Shown piece after piece: positions 55,162-64,000 of a stretch of 64,000 nt of DNA (positions within the stretch are counted from its first letter, which is position 1; each line of letters starts with the position of its first letter). This stretch comes from an uncultured Cellvibrio sp. GTDB taxonomy: Bacteria; Pseudomonadota; Gammaproteobacteria; Pseudomonadales; Cellvibrionaceae. The position numbers and the translations under genes are program-made. Location: positions 154,934 to 218,933 of the forward strand of contig CAMLKG010000004.1 of assembly GCA_946480695.1 (NCBI GenBank), given 5' to 3'. The notes under the pieces are model-generated. The model did no database searches, was not told the DNA's origin, and worked only from the letters and a program-made list of their open reading frames with translations.

Positions 55162-55905
55162 ATGTTTAACCTGAACCCAGTTAAAAAATCCCTGCTGGTG
55201 TTGCCTTTTTTCGGCCTGCTCGTCGCCTGTGGTGGAGACGACGACCTGCCGGAACCGGATCGCAATACCAAAATGCTCTATATCGATTTCGATGATGGGG
55301 CCAATGGTTGGAATCCCGGCTTTGCCGACTATCCCGCCGGACAAGAAACGTTTTACGAATTGGCCGCCGGGCTGGAAACGTTACCGGCGTCACTCGGCAG
55401 TAATCGCAAGGGCTACAAGCTTGGCGGTAATAATCACAGCGATGATCTCTACATGTTTGTCACCAAGCAGGTAGATGGCCTGGAACCGAACACGCGATAT
55501 GATTTCCGTTTCAAAGTAACCTTCGGTAGCAACGCGCAAAAAAATTGCCTGGGCGTTGGCGGTGCACCAGGTGAAAGTGTGTGGATAAAAGTGGGTGCCA
55601 GCAAAACCGAACCCAAGGCAGTTAATGACGGTGCCGGGAATTTGCTGATGAACATCGACAAAGGCCAACAAGCAACAGGCGGTAGCGATGCCATCGTCAT
55701 CGGCAATTTTGCCAATGATCGGGAATGTGGTGATGCCGATACCAGCTATAGGGAAATGTCACTGGTTAGCGAGAAAGGCACGTTTTCCACCACAACCGAT
55801 GATAAGGGCAATGTATGGATGCTGCTCTCAACGGATTCAGGGTTTGAATCCACCACCACTATTTATTTTATGGAACTGGAAGTTGCAGCAACCAAGCGCA
55901 ATTAA
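55162..55905 (+). CDS. Hypothetical lipoprotein
   Basis: 247 residues from the ATG at 55162, which has GAGGAG upstream; the frame is open to 55033. Lipobox LLVACGGDD after a short signal. The rest reads as a beta-rich, carbohydrate-binding-like domain (MLYIDFDDGANGWNPGFADYP, NTRYDFRFKVTFGSNA, IYFMELEV). I recognise no family. It sits alone between mipA (divergent) and the efflux locus (convergent). Confidence 0.75.
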   Translation: MFNLNPVKKSLLVLPFFGLLVACGGDDDLPEPDRNTKMLYIDFDDGANGWNPGFADYPAGQETFYELAAGLETLPASLGSNRKGYKLGGNNHSDDLYMFVTKQVDGLEPNTRYDFRFKVTFGSNAQKNCLGVGGAPGESVWIKVGASKTEPKAVNDGAGNLLMNIDKGQQATGGSDAIVIGNFANDRECGDADTSYREMSLVSEKGTFSTTTDDKGNVWMLLSTDSGFESTTTIYFMELEVAATKRN

Positions 55906-55912
55906 TGCCAAA

Positions 55913-55941
55913 AAAAGAGCGAACCCGGGTTCGCTCTTTTC
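55913..55941. terminator. Bidirectional terminator between the lipoprotein and the efflux locus
   Basis: AAAAAAGAGCGAACCCGGGTTCGCTCTTTT: a perfect stem with A and T tracts, between convergent genes. Confidence 0.92.
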
Positions 55942-55957
55942 ACCAGTCTGCCATCCA

Positions 55958-57031
55958 TTAACGATGCTTGATTTTATCCCCTTCTTTCAAGCCTTCCAGG
56001 ATTTCGATGTTAATGCCATCGGAAATACCGGTTTTAACTTCGCGCTTTTCAAATTTTTGTGGCCCGACTTCCAACTCCACAAACTGCGCTTTCTCTTCCA
56101 CAATGAGATTGCCTTCGTTGATTGCCACTACGTTTTCTTTTTTATCCAGGACAATATCGGCATTGGCGCTGTAGTTGGAGCGCAGGAAAAGCTTATCGCT
56201 CAATTTTACTGCCGCACGGATTTGGAATTTAATGGTGCCCTGGTCAGTCACACCTTTAGGTGAAATATATTCGAGTATCGCCGTGAAAGGTTCGCCTTCC
56301 AATGCCCCGACATCCAACACCAATTCCATGCCCTCGCGGATTTTTCCCACCTCCGACTCATCCACCATACCTTCAAAAATCATATCGTTCATATCGGCCA
56401 GGGTTGCAATGGTGGTACCTGCACCGAATGAACTGGTTTCCACAATAAACGCCCCTTCTTTAAAAGGAAGGTCCAGGATCATACCGGTGACTGTGGCAGG
56501 GATCATGTTGGAAACCTTGTCAGATTTTTTTGTCGCACCGGATTTCATCAATAGCAAATTGTTTTCTGCCGCTGTTACAGCTTCGCGTTGCAAATCATAA
56601 TTCAGCAAAAATTTGTTGTACTCGGATGCCGAAATTAATTTATCGGCAAACAGTTTTTTCTGACGTTCAAATTCAGTGGTCGCATTTTGCAAATTGATTT
56701 TTGCCTGTTCCAACTGCGACTCGGCCTGGTTGAGCATCACCATGTTCGGCGCGAGTGTGATCTTGGCGATAATATCGCCCTTCTTTACATTTTGGCCCGC
56801 AACCACATAGAGCTTCTCCACCACTCCCGATACCTGGGATTTAATTTCCACCTCGCGACGCGGAATAACTTTGCCCACTGCCACTGTTTTTTTGATAATA
56901 GTAGTTTTGAATGCTGCGTCAGAGGTGTAGGTGGTCGGCTTTTCCTGTGATTTGTTATACAGGAACACCGCTGTGCCAATAAACACAACAGCGATTAAAC
57001 CCAAAACTGCAAACCAGATAAACTTTTTCAT
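55958..57031 (-). CDS. Periplasmic adaptor (HlyD/MacA family) of the ABC efflux locus
   Basis: 357 residues. N-terminal anchor FIWFAVLGLIAVVFIGTAVFLY, biotinyl-lipoyl halves (VEIKSQVSGVVEKLYVVAGQNVKKGDIIAKI and MIPATVTGMILDLPFKEGAFI) with a coiled-coil hairpin between (about 105-165), and beta-barrel domains after. MacA-like adaptors link an ABC transporter to an outer-membrane channel. It is the last gene of the efflux run; no TolC gene is present. Confidence 0.9.
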   Translation of the reverse strand: MKKFIWFAVLGLIAVVFIGTAVFLYNKSQEKPTTYTSDAAFKTTIIKKTVAVGKVIPRREVEIKSQVSGVVEKLYVVAGQNVKKGDIIAKITLAPNMVMLNQAESQLEQAKINLQNATTEFERQKKLFADKLISASEYNKFLLNYDLQREAVTAAENNLLLMKSGATKKSDKVSNMIPATVTGMILDLPFKEGAFIVETSSFGAGTTIATLADMNDMIFEGMVDESEVGKIREGMELVLDVGALEGEPFTAILEYISPKGVTDQGTIKFQIRAAVKLSDKLFLRSNYSANADIVLDKKENVVAINEGNLIVEEKAQFVELEVGPQKFEKREVKTGISDGINIEILEGLKEGDKIKHR

Positions 57032-57095
57032 GGTGTCCTTCTTAAAATTGCGTGGAAAAAAATAAATGTTGCGGGTGGTTATCTATCTAAAAAAA

Positions 57096-58361
57096 TTACT
57101 CATCTTGCAAGGCGACTATAGGGTTTACACTCGCCGCTTTTGCAGCGGGGAGCATGGATGCAAGCAAACCGGAAATGACCAACACTAGCAATGCGCTGAA
57201 TGCGGTGGTGAAATCCACTTCGGGTTTGCCAAAAAATCCGGCGCTGCCGCCATTGGCATCCAGCAATTTGCCAATACCTTCCAACAACAACACACCCATC
57301 ACCAAACCCAAATAACCGGCAAAAGTGGTAATAAAAATGGACTCTTGCACGATCATGCCGACAATCGATCCCGGTGTTGCACCCAACGCCTTGCGCAAAC
57401 CAATTTCACGTGTGCGTTCTTTCACTACAATCAGCATGATGTTACCCACACCAATCGCACCGGCCATGATGGTGCCTATGGCCACAATCCAGCTAAACAC
57501 CTTGATACCGGTGAACAGGCCTTCAATTTTGTCGAACTCGTTTTGCAAATTGAAACTGCCAAATACACCGACATCATTGGGATTAACCTTCTTGAGTTCA
57601 GCGAGGTATTTTTTTACATCTTCCTCTGCAACCCGTGCATGCAAACCCGGCTTGGGTTGGATAACAAAACTGCCGATCCACCCTACCTGGTTAAAGGCAT
57701 AGCGCAGGGTGTCATTCGGGATGTAAATTTTTTCCTCTTCCTGCTGTTGGTTGCCGTTGGCAAGCGATTTAAATACCCCGACAACTTTAAAGCTGATGCC
57801 GTTGATGGTTATGTCTGCGCCAATCGGGTTTTCACCGGCGGCAAATAATTGCTCGCGCACACGCGTACCGATAATGACTGTCTTGCGTTTTTCGCGATCA
57901 TCAAATTCATTAATACTCCGGCCTTCAATTATCGCCAGTGAATTGATGTCATCCATATTCGCGTGCATACCTTCCACATAAAAGGTTCCGTTCTTGTCTT
58001 TATGCACCGCGTAAGGGGGAGTGCCGCTCCATATGCCGACGGAATTTTGCCCGCGAACCAGGCCCACACTCGACACATTCTTTTCGATCGCCCCGACATC
58101 TTCCGGTTTGAATCCGATCTGCCGCCCAATAGGCATTCCCTGGTAGGGAAGTTGTGTCTTGCCCTGTACCCACACCCAGACAATATTCGGTACACGCGGG
58201 AAACCTTCATTCACACCGTTCTCTAAACCCTTGCCCGCACCGAGCAAGACAGTGAGCATAAAAATGCCCCAGAAAACCCCGAAGGCGGTAAGTGCGGTGC
58301 GCAATTTATGTTGGCCAAGGGTTTTAAAAATCTCTTGCCACTTTTCAGTATCTATAAACAT
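57096..58361 (-). CDS. MacB/FtsX-type ABC permease (fourth permease)
   Basis: 421 residues: TM1 at about 20-40 (FGVFWGIFMLTVLLGAG), a large periplasmic MacB-PCD domain, and three C-terminal TM helices of the FtsX domain with ERTREIGLRKALGATPGSIV. Its N-terminus (KWQEIFKTLGQHKLRTALTAFG) is closest to the permease at 60562-61821. Confidence 0.92.
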   Translation of the reverse strand: MFIDTEKWQEIFKTLGQHKLRTALTAFGVFWGIFMLTVLLGAGKGLENGVNEGFPRVPNIVWVWVQGKTQLPYQGMPIGRQIGFKPEDVGAIEKNVSSVGLVRGQNSVGIWSGTPPYAVHKDKNGTFYVEGMHANMDDINSLAIIEGRSINEFDDREKRKTVIIGTRVREQLFAAGENPIGADITINGISFKVVGVFKSLANGNQQQEEEKIYIPNDTLRYAFNQVGWIGSFVIQPKPGLHARVAEEDVKKYLAELKKVNPNDVGVFGSFNLQNEFDKIEGLFTGIKVFSWIVAIGTIMAGAIGVGNIMLIVVKERTREIGLRKALGATPGSIVGMIVQESIFITTFAGYLGLVMGVLLLEGIGKLLDANGGSAGFFGKPEVDFTTAFSALLVLVISGLLASMLPAAKAASVNPIVALQDE

Positions 58362-58373
58362 CGGTGGCTCCTG

Positions 58374-59615
58374 CTATTCCGCGCGCATGGCTTCAATGGG
58401 CATAATTTTCGCGGCGCGCAATGCGGGCATCAATCCGGCGAGGGCTCCTACTATCACCAATAAAACCACCGCTGTAAAAGCAACCTGGAAATTAATTTCC
58501 GGGTTTTTAAAATAAGGTAGCTGCGCCCCCGCTGAATTAAGGCCAAACGAAATTAATTCAATCAAACCAACCCCGGCCACCAGACCGAAATAACCCGCAA
58601 TGCTGGTTACCATAATGGATTCAAATAGCAGCGTACTGACAATGCTGGACGGCGTTGCTCCCAGGGCTTTGCGTATGCCAATTTCACGCGTGCGCTCCTT
58701 TACAGTGATGATCATGATATTGCTCACGCCCACCACACCGGCCATCAAGGTACCCATGCCTACAAACCAGATAAAACCGTTGATGCCCAGAAATAATCCA
58801 TTAACACGTTTGGCGGGTTCCGCCATGTTGAAGGAGCGCACCGCGCGCCTGTCTTCCGGTGAGACCGAATGGCGGCGTTGCAAAAGTTCAATGACTTTCT
58901 TCTCGACTTCAAAACCATCCTCGCCAATATTTGGCCGCAGCCAGATAGAGCCGATGCGGTTACTGGTACCGAACATTTTCTGAAAGGTTGATAAGGGAAT
59001 ATAAACGCGTTCGGAATCGCGTCCCCGGTTTCCCTTATCGTAAAAAATTCCTACGATTTTCATGACCACGCCGTTAACACGGATATTTTTATTTACCGGA
59101 TCGACGCCTTTGCCGAATAAACGCTCCGCGACAACCGTACCGATCACGGCAACCTTGCGTAATTCCTGTTGATCGAAAGGATTGAGTTTGCGACCGAGGT
59201 TAAACGGGATACTTTCCTTAACATCAAAATATTCATCCGGTACACCGAACACACCAAAGCTGGCATTTTTTTGTTCGTAGTTAATGGAAACCCCACCTTG
59301 CTGGCTCTCCGGGGCAATAAAACGTACCGAGGGAATTTGTTGCTTGATAGCACTTACATCGTCTGCCGTAAGCTGGATATAACGCCCGAGGCCCATACCT
59401 TTATAAGCTACTGACGTTGTGCCTGTGTAAACAACAATAAAGTCCAGTACATCCGAACCGAAATCATCGTAGACACCGTTTTGCATACCGCGCCCGGCAC
59501 CGAGCAGCAGCATCAACATAAATATTCCCCAGAACACACCAAATGCCGTGAGCGCCGTGCGCAATTTGTTCTGGCGCAGGGTGAATAAAATTTCCTGTAA
59601 ACCGTCCATACCCAT
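58374..59615 (-). CDS. MacB/FtsX-type ABC permease (third permease)
   Basis: 413 residues with the same plan: N-terminal GLQEILFTLRQNKLRTALTAFGVFWG, a periplasmic domain, and the FtsX motif ERTREIGIRKALGATPSSIV before the last helices. Nearly identical at the N-terminus to the permease at 61843-63093. The start is 18 bp after the ATPase stop. Confidence 0.92.
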   Translation of the reverse strand: MGMDGLQEILFTLRQNKLRTALTAFGVFWGIFMLMLLLGAGRGMQNGVYDDFGSDVLDFIVVYTGTTSVAYKGMGLGRYIQLTADDVSAIKQQIPSVRFIAPESQQGGVSINYEQKNASFGVFGVPDEYFDVKESIPFNLGRKLNPFDQQELRKVAVIGTVVAERLFGKGVDPVNKNIRVNGVVMKIVGIFYDKGNRGRDSERVYIPLSTFQKMFGTSNRIGSIWLRPNIGEDGFEVEKKVIELLQRRHSVSPEDRRAVRSFNMAEPAKRVNGLFLGINGFIWFVGMGTLMAGVVGVSNIMIITVKERTREIGIRKALGATPSSIVSTLLFESIMVTSIAGYFGLVAGVGLIELISFGLNSAGAQLPYFKNPEINFQVAFTAVVLLVIVGALAGLMPALRAAKIMPIEAMRAE

Positions 59616-59633
59616 GGTGATTATTCCAAGCGC

Positions 59634-60362
59634 TTATCCAAGGATTTCCTCTTCACCCTGATCGACAATTTCATCCGCAAGGTGTGAGTGATGTTGCTTA
59701 CCGGAAACAATTAATCCGTCCTTTAAAATAATCTGGCGTTGGGTTTGGTCGGCAATATCCTGTTCGTGGGTAACAATAACGATGGTGTTGCCCAATTGAT
59801 GGATCTCTTTCATCAACGCCATTACTTCTTGCGTCGTCTGGCTATCCAGAGCACCGGTCGGCTCGTCTGCGAGGATAACCTTGGGTTTGGTAACCAGCGC
59901 GCGCGCAATGGCGACACGTTGTTTTTGCCCGCCCGACATTTCATTGGGCATGTGCCGGGCGCGGTGTGAAAGCCCAACCATTTCCAGGTATTTTTCCGCA
60001 CGGTAATTGCGTTCCTTGCGGCTTACCCCTTGATAGTAGAGCGGCAACGCAACGTTCTCGGTGGCGTTTTTGAAGGGCAACAAATTGAATGACTGGAAAA
60101 CAAAACCTAATAACTCATTGCGCAGTTTTGCGGCGGTTTTTTCCTTCAGGTTTTTAATTTCGCGCCCAGCCAGGAAATAATCGCCTTGATCGTGGGTATC
60201 GAGAATACCGAGGATATTAAGCAATGTGGATTTACCGGAACCCGATGATCCCATGATCGACACCAACTCACCTTCGCGGATGTGCAGGTCAATGCCTTTG
60301 AGCACATGCAGCGGTTGCTCACCGGAGTGATAATACTTGTGGATGTTATGCAATTTGATCAT
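59634..60362 (-). CDS. ABC transporter ATPase (MacB/LolD type)
   Basis: 242 residues: Walker [17 protein letters not shown]-loop FVFQSFNLL, signature [15 protein letters not shown], Walker [15 protein letters not shown]-loop VTHE. This is the only ATPase in the locus, so it presumably powers all four permeases or each pair in turn. 199 bp separate it from the upstream permease, the largest gap in the group. Confidence 0.96.
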   Translation of the reverse strand: MIKLHNIHKYYHSGEQPLHVLKGIDLHIREGELVSIMGSSGSGKSTLLNILGILDTHDQGDYFLAGREIKNLKEKTAAKLRNELLGFVFQSFNLLPFKNATENVALPLYYQGVSRKERNYRAEKYLEMVGLSHRARHMPNEMSGGQKQRVAIARALVTKPKVILADEPTGALDSQTTQEVMALMKEIHQLGNTIVIVTHEQDIADQTQRQIILKDGLIVSGKQHHSHLADEIVDQGEEEILG

Positions 60363-60561
60363 GGTGGCTTCCTGTTATTGATTACCGCTGAGCCTGGAAC
60401 TTGTCGCTCGCCAGCTTAAAGGCTTTTACCTAAATGTCCGGCTTTTTTACCCTTGCTTAACACACTCGTGACAAGTGTCAGCGCCTAGCCTCAGGCATTT
60501 TGCCCTTGTTATTCCGTTGGATGTGTATCTGAATGTTTTGGATTCACCGCCGCTTGAATTT

Positions 60562-61821
60562 TTATTCGTCCTGCAAGGCAGTGATGGGATTAACCGATGC
60601 GGCCTTGAGTGCGGGAAGCAACGCGGCCAACACACCTGTGACTACCAGCACTGCCAATGCCATCGCTGCAATATTGATATCGATATAGGGAGACGCGAAC
60701 ATTCCCTCGCCCTGCCCGAGTTTAATAAGCAACGCGCGAATTCCCTCCAGCAACAATATGCCCGCAACCAGGCCCGCATAACCGGCAATCAGCGTAATCA
60801 CCAGGGATTCATGGATAATCATCAAGCTGATAGTAGCGGGTGTAGCGCCCAGGGCTTTACGCAAACCTATCTCGCGGGTCCGCTCCTTCACCACCACCAG
60901 CATAATGTTTCCTACGCCGATGACACCGGCGATGATGGTGCCAATGGCCACCATCCAGCTAAAACCCAGAATCCCGGTCACCAGCCCACGATTCATTTCG
61001 TAGTTCTGTTCCATATTAAAACCGCCGATTACACCGGTATCATCCGGGTGGATTTTTTTTCGCTCGTACAAAAGTTTCTTCACATCGCGTTCCATATCAA
61101 ACGCGCTGAAGCCGGGTTTGGGTGAAAAGAAAATAACCTGGAAAGAATCCAATTGGTTAAACGCCTGGCGCAAGGTTTCATTGGGCAGGAAAATCTTGCC
61201 GTTAGCCTGGCCTGAGTTATCGGGCTCGTTGGATTTGTAGATACCGATTACCTTGAATTTCACACCACCGATATCGATGGATTCACCAATCGGGTTAACG
61301 CCGCCTTTAAACAAAACGTCTTTAACACGCGTACCTATAACGGCGACTTTACGTTTTTCGTTTTCATCCAATGCATTTATATATCGCCCTTCGATCAATT
61401 TGATAAATTCAAAAGGTTCCCACCCTGCGTGGGTACCCGACACCGAAAAGGAACCGCTCTCCTTACCATAAACAATATATTGGGCAGCACCAAAATTGCC
61501 GAGGTTATTTTTGCCATCAACCAGGTTTACCGAGGGAATTGATTGGCGAATTGCCTCTACGTCCTCCTGCGTAAATTTAATCGCGCGGCCTTTACCCAAA
61601 CCTTCAAATGCCAGTTGGGTCGTGTTAGAAGGCCAAAAGATAACTACGCTTTTGGCATCGCCAAAAATATTTTCAATTTTGGTTCCAAAGCCAGTGCCGA
61701 AGCCCAGCAATATCACCAGCATAAAAATACCCCAGAAAACGCCGAATGCCGTTAAACCGGTGCGCAGTTTTTGTTTATGCAAGCTATTTAGAATTTCCTG
61801 CCACTTATCCCAATCAAACAT
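60562..61821 (-). CDS. MacB/FtsX-type ABC permease (second permease)
   Basis: 419 residues; KWQEILNSLHKQKLRTGLTAFGVFWGIFML at the N-terminus, a periplasmic domain, and ERTREIGLRKALGATPATIS with C-terminal helices, ending AASVNPITALQDE, as in the fourth permease (AASVNPIVALQDE). Confidence 0.92.
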   Translation of the reverse strand: MFDWDKWQEILNSLHKQKLRTGLTAFGVFWGIFMLVILLGFGTGFGTKIENIFGDAKSVVIFWPSNTTQLAFEGLGKGRAIKFTQEDVEAIRQSIPSVNLVDGKNNLGNFGAAQYIVYGKESGSFSVSGTHAGWEPFEFIKLIEGRYINALDENEKRKVAVIGTRVKDVLFKGGVNPIGESIDIGGVKFKVIGIYKSNEPDNSGQANGKIFLPNETLRQAFNQLDSFQVIFFSPKPGFSAFDMERDVKKLLYERKKIHPDDTGVIGGFNMEQNYEMNRGLVTGILGFSWMVAIGTIIAGVIGVGNIMLVVVKERTREIGLRKALGATPATISLMIIHESLVITLIAGYAGLVAGILLLEGIRALLIKLGQGEGMFASPYIDINIAAMALAVLVVTGVLAALLPALKAASVNPITALQDE

Positions 61822-61842
61822 AATTTTTGATCCTTATTGTTT

Positions 61843-63093
61843 TTATTCCGCTTTCATGGCTTCAATAGGCGTGATACGCGCGGCGCGCAACGCGGGCATC
61901 AAACCGGCAACAACCCCGGCAACAATCAGCAATAGCAGTGCGCTCACAGCGACACCCATATCAATTTCCGGTTGGCGAAAGAAAGGCAATTCAATATTCA
62001 TTTTGGTGAGTAATGCCGATACCGCTTCAAGGATGCCGACACCCAGCACCAAACCGCTGTAACCGGCAATACTTGTCACCAATACGGATTCAAATAACAA
62101 GCTGCTAATAATGGAAGACGGATTAGCCCCCAGCGCCTTGCGAATACCAATTTCACGCGTGCGCTCTTTCACCGTAATAATCATGATGTTGCTCACACCT
62201 ACAATGCCCGCGAGCAATGTGCCTATACCTACCAGCCAGATAAACATATTTAATCCGGCAAACATTGCATTTAACTCTTCGGCATCACGCGCTTTGTTAC
62301 TCACTTCAATTGCGCGAACATCCCCCGGCGCGATTTTGTGGCGTTGCTTGAGCAGGGTGAGGATTTGCTCCTCCAGCTTGATGCCATCAACACCCGGTTC
62401 AGGGCGCACGGTAATTAACGCAACTTCCTGTCCGCCACCAAATGCTTTTTTAAATGCAGTGACCGGCATATAAACGCGTTCCGACATCCGGCCCTGGTTA
62501 CCCTTATCAAAGAACAACCCGATTACTTTAAAAGAGATACCGTTGATTTGAATCTCCTTGCCAATGGCTTCCGCATGGGTGGTAAATAACCTTTCACTCA
62601 CCCGCGTGCCGATTACCACTACCTTGCGGTTGTCGTCTTCGTCCAGCGCATTCAACCGACGGCCATCGTCAAAGCGTACTTTTTCTTTAATATTGAAGTA
62701 CTGGTCTGCAACACCCAGCACACCAAAACTGCCGGATTTGGGCCCGTAGGTAATGGAAATATCGGAATTGATAAAAGAGCCCAGCGGATTCTCACTGGAA
62801 AGGAAACGCACACCCGGTATTTGCTGGCGCACAGCGACCATATCACCTTCGGTTAACGCAATTTGGCGGCCAACCGGCAAGCCCATATAAGGGACGGACG
62901 TAGTGCTGGGAAAAATCCAGATGGAATCCGCAACGTCGTTACTCCAACCATCGGCAAAGGCTTTTTCCATCCCGCGCCCGGCCCCGAGCAACAGGATCAA
63001 CATCAAAATTCCCCAAAACACCCCAAAAGCGGTCAGCCCGGTGCGCAGTTTGTTTTGGCGCAAGGTAAAGAGGATTTCTTGCAGACTATCCAT
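61843..63093 (-). CDS. MacB/FtsX-type ABC permease (first permease)
   Basis: 416 residues from MDSLQEILFTLRQNKLRTG (63093); the frame is open to 63216 but the extra residues have no family match. Same MacB-PCD/FtsX plan with ERTREIGIRKALGANPSSII and a C-terminal AARITPIEAMKAE, matching AAKIMPIEAMRAE of the third permease. First gene of the efflux group. Confidence 0.92.
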   Translation of the reverse strand: MDSLQEILFTLRQNKLRTGLTAFGVFWGILMLILLLGAGRGMEKAFADGWSNDVADSIWIFPSTTSVPYMGLPVGRQIALTEGDMVAVRQQIPGVRFLSSENPLGSFINSDISITYGPKSGSFGVLGVADQYFNIKEKVRFDDGRRLNALDEDDNRKVVVIGTRVSERLFTTHAEAIGKEIQINGISFKVIGLFFDKGNQGRMSERVYMPVTAFKKAFGGGQEVALITVRPEPGVDGIKLEEQILTLLKQRHKIAPGDVRAIEVSNKARDAEELNAMFAGLNMFIWLVGIGTLLAGIVGVSNIMIITVKERTREIGIRKALGANPSSIISSLLFESVLVTSIAGYSGLVLGVGILEAVSALLTKMNIELPFFRQPEIDMGVAVSALLLLIVAGVVAGLMPALRAARITPIEAMKAE

Positions 63094-63276
63094 GAGGATT
63101 TTTCCAATCGAAAATAATGATAAAGCAGGAAGGTTAGGGGTTTGACGTATTCGCAGGTGGATTGGATTCACTTCCACACAATTATTAACATCCGCCCCAC
63201 ACGGAGCAGCGCACACCAGGTCAGCAAGTTAACACAGAGTTCCGTAACAGCGGTAATTTAAATCTGACCCCACATG

Positions 63277-63301
63277 AAAAATCCCCCGGCAAGCCGGGGG
63301 C
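63277..63301 (-). terminator. Terminator downstream of the right-edge gene
   Basis: On the minus strand: CCCCCGGCTTGCCGGGGG then ATTTTT. A strong stem and a T run, 115 bp beyond the stop at 63416. Confidence 0.7.
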
Positions 63302-63415
63302 AATTACGGAGAGAAACCAAATTCCCAAGTTGGGGGGCTGGCGGGAATTTGGCTGCTCAATGGATTGGATGTTTCGGATAGGATTTTGGATTCGCTAACT
63401 TAAGGAATTGATGTA

Positions 63416-64000
63416 TTAGATTTTCAACTTGGCTAGATGAAGATTGGTTTTAAATCTTCGTTCGCTAGTTCCATCGTTCGACCCTACCATAAAGACATGT
63501 TTGGTGATGTCGTCTGTGGTTACTGACGAAGCTCCACCCTCATTTAGCGCTTCATGTAATTGGTTTTTAGGTATTTTCTGGTTAAGGTTGTTGCTGAATA
63601 CCCAGAAATTTACATTTCCGCTAACACCCAGTTTTTTGGCCGCATCCACTAATGCAATGCATACTTTTGAGTAAAGCGTTTTGTTTGCACCTACCAGTGC
63701 TTGCAATTCCATATCATTTTCACGTTCAGCATTAAGGTTTTTTACATACACTTCACCGATAAGCTCTTTAGCGCTGATTTTGAAATAGTTTTTTGCGATA
63801 GTTACCGCCGTGAAAATATCTCCCGAATTTGTAGCATCGATATCGAACACCCACACTTCTTTATCCACAATTGCAGCGTATTTACTAACGCCATTAATAA
63901 TTTCGGTAAAAGGTGAGGAATTTTTAGAATACTTGGCTTTCCATACGTTAATAGTATCCAAAGTTGTACGCAGGATATATTTTTTGATTTTTTGGCCGCC
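63416..64000 (-). CDS. Unrecognised protein, 5' end beyond the window
   Basis: The frame stays open to base 64000 (upstream residues GGQKIKKYILRTTLD), so the start lies outside. At least 194 residues, without signal peptide or TM, with alternating helix and strand pattern (AAIVDKEVWVFDIDATNSGDIFTAV, KVCIALVDAAKKLGV, NFWVFSNNLNQKIPKN, SSVTTDDITKHVFMVG). It is AT-richer than neighbours. I recognise no family. Confidence 0.6.
   Translation of the reverse strand, partial: GGQKIKKYILRTTLDTINVWKAKYSKNSSPFTEIINGVSKYAAIVDKEVWVFDIDATNSGDIFTAVTIAKNYFKISAKELIGEVYVKNLNAERENDMELQALVGANKTLYSKVCIALVDAAKKLGVSGNVNFWVFSNNLNQKIPKNQLHEALNEGGASSVTTDDITKHVFMVGSNDGTSERRFKTNLHLAKLKI

Overview
The window looks like chromosomal DNA of a gammaproteobacterium of the Cellvibrionaceae, most likely Cellvibrio or a close relative. 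Three things point there. The left 20 kb has the same gene order as the Pseudomonas aeruginosa yggS-pilT-pilU and gshB-pilGHIJK-chpABC regions. The secreted pectinases are built from modules joined by long poly-serine linkers, and one carries a family 10 carbohydrate-binding module; this architecture is typical of Cellvibrio. A PEP-CTERM protein is also present. The taxon is an inference from gene content only. I see no rRNA, tRNA, CRISPR array, insertion sequence or prophage.

Left region (1-19938): twitching motility and its signalling. A partial yggS diverges from pilT-pilU (type IV pilus retraction ATPases). A minus-strand group gshB, tonB-like, yqgE, ruvX converges on pilU at a shared bidirectional terminator. 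From 6291 a long plus-strand Pil-Chp chemosensory run follows: pilG, pilH, pilI, pilJ, pilK, a 2329-residue chpA, chpB, chpC, and then a small FKBP-type prolyl isomerase.

Middle region (19973-38446): rsmE heads a compact minus-strand group with an alpha-barrel protein, a methyltransferase and a family 4 glycosyltransferase. Next come a DUF5924/DUF2914 membrane protein, an unlisted 39-residue membrane peptide, and the three-gene RimK-like ligase / inactive transglutaminase-7TM / retropepsin-like cluster. The retropepsin-like lipoprotein has lost its catalytic Asp. Then follow a lipid A-type acyltransferase, several small membrane or CBS proteins, a PEP-CTERM protein, glyQ-glyS, gmhB and plsC. 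At 37713-38446 sits a small, AT-richer gene pair: a Tae4-like peptidoglycan amidase overlapping by 4 bp a two-TM protein that could be its immunity factor.

Right region (38684-64000): two very large secreted pectin-degrading enzymes flank nhaA. One is a two-catalytic-module pectate lyase; the other is a lipoprotein that fuses a pectate lyase and a pectin methylesterase. Both have LacI-operator-like sites upstream. Beyond them are a divergent thioredoxin-like/HxlR pair with a perfect palindrome between them, a mipA-DUF3019-response regulator-histidine kinase operon, a lipoprotein, and a MacAB-like efflux locus with one ATPase, one adaptor and four FtsX-type permeases that look like a duplicated pair. 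The window ends inside an unrecognised low-GC gene.

Two intergenic copies (36134-36240 and 52666-52790) of a long inverted-repeat element share a conserved central segment but have unrelated palindromic arms. Together with the Tae4-like pair they are the most unusual things here.
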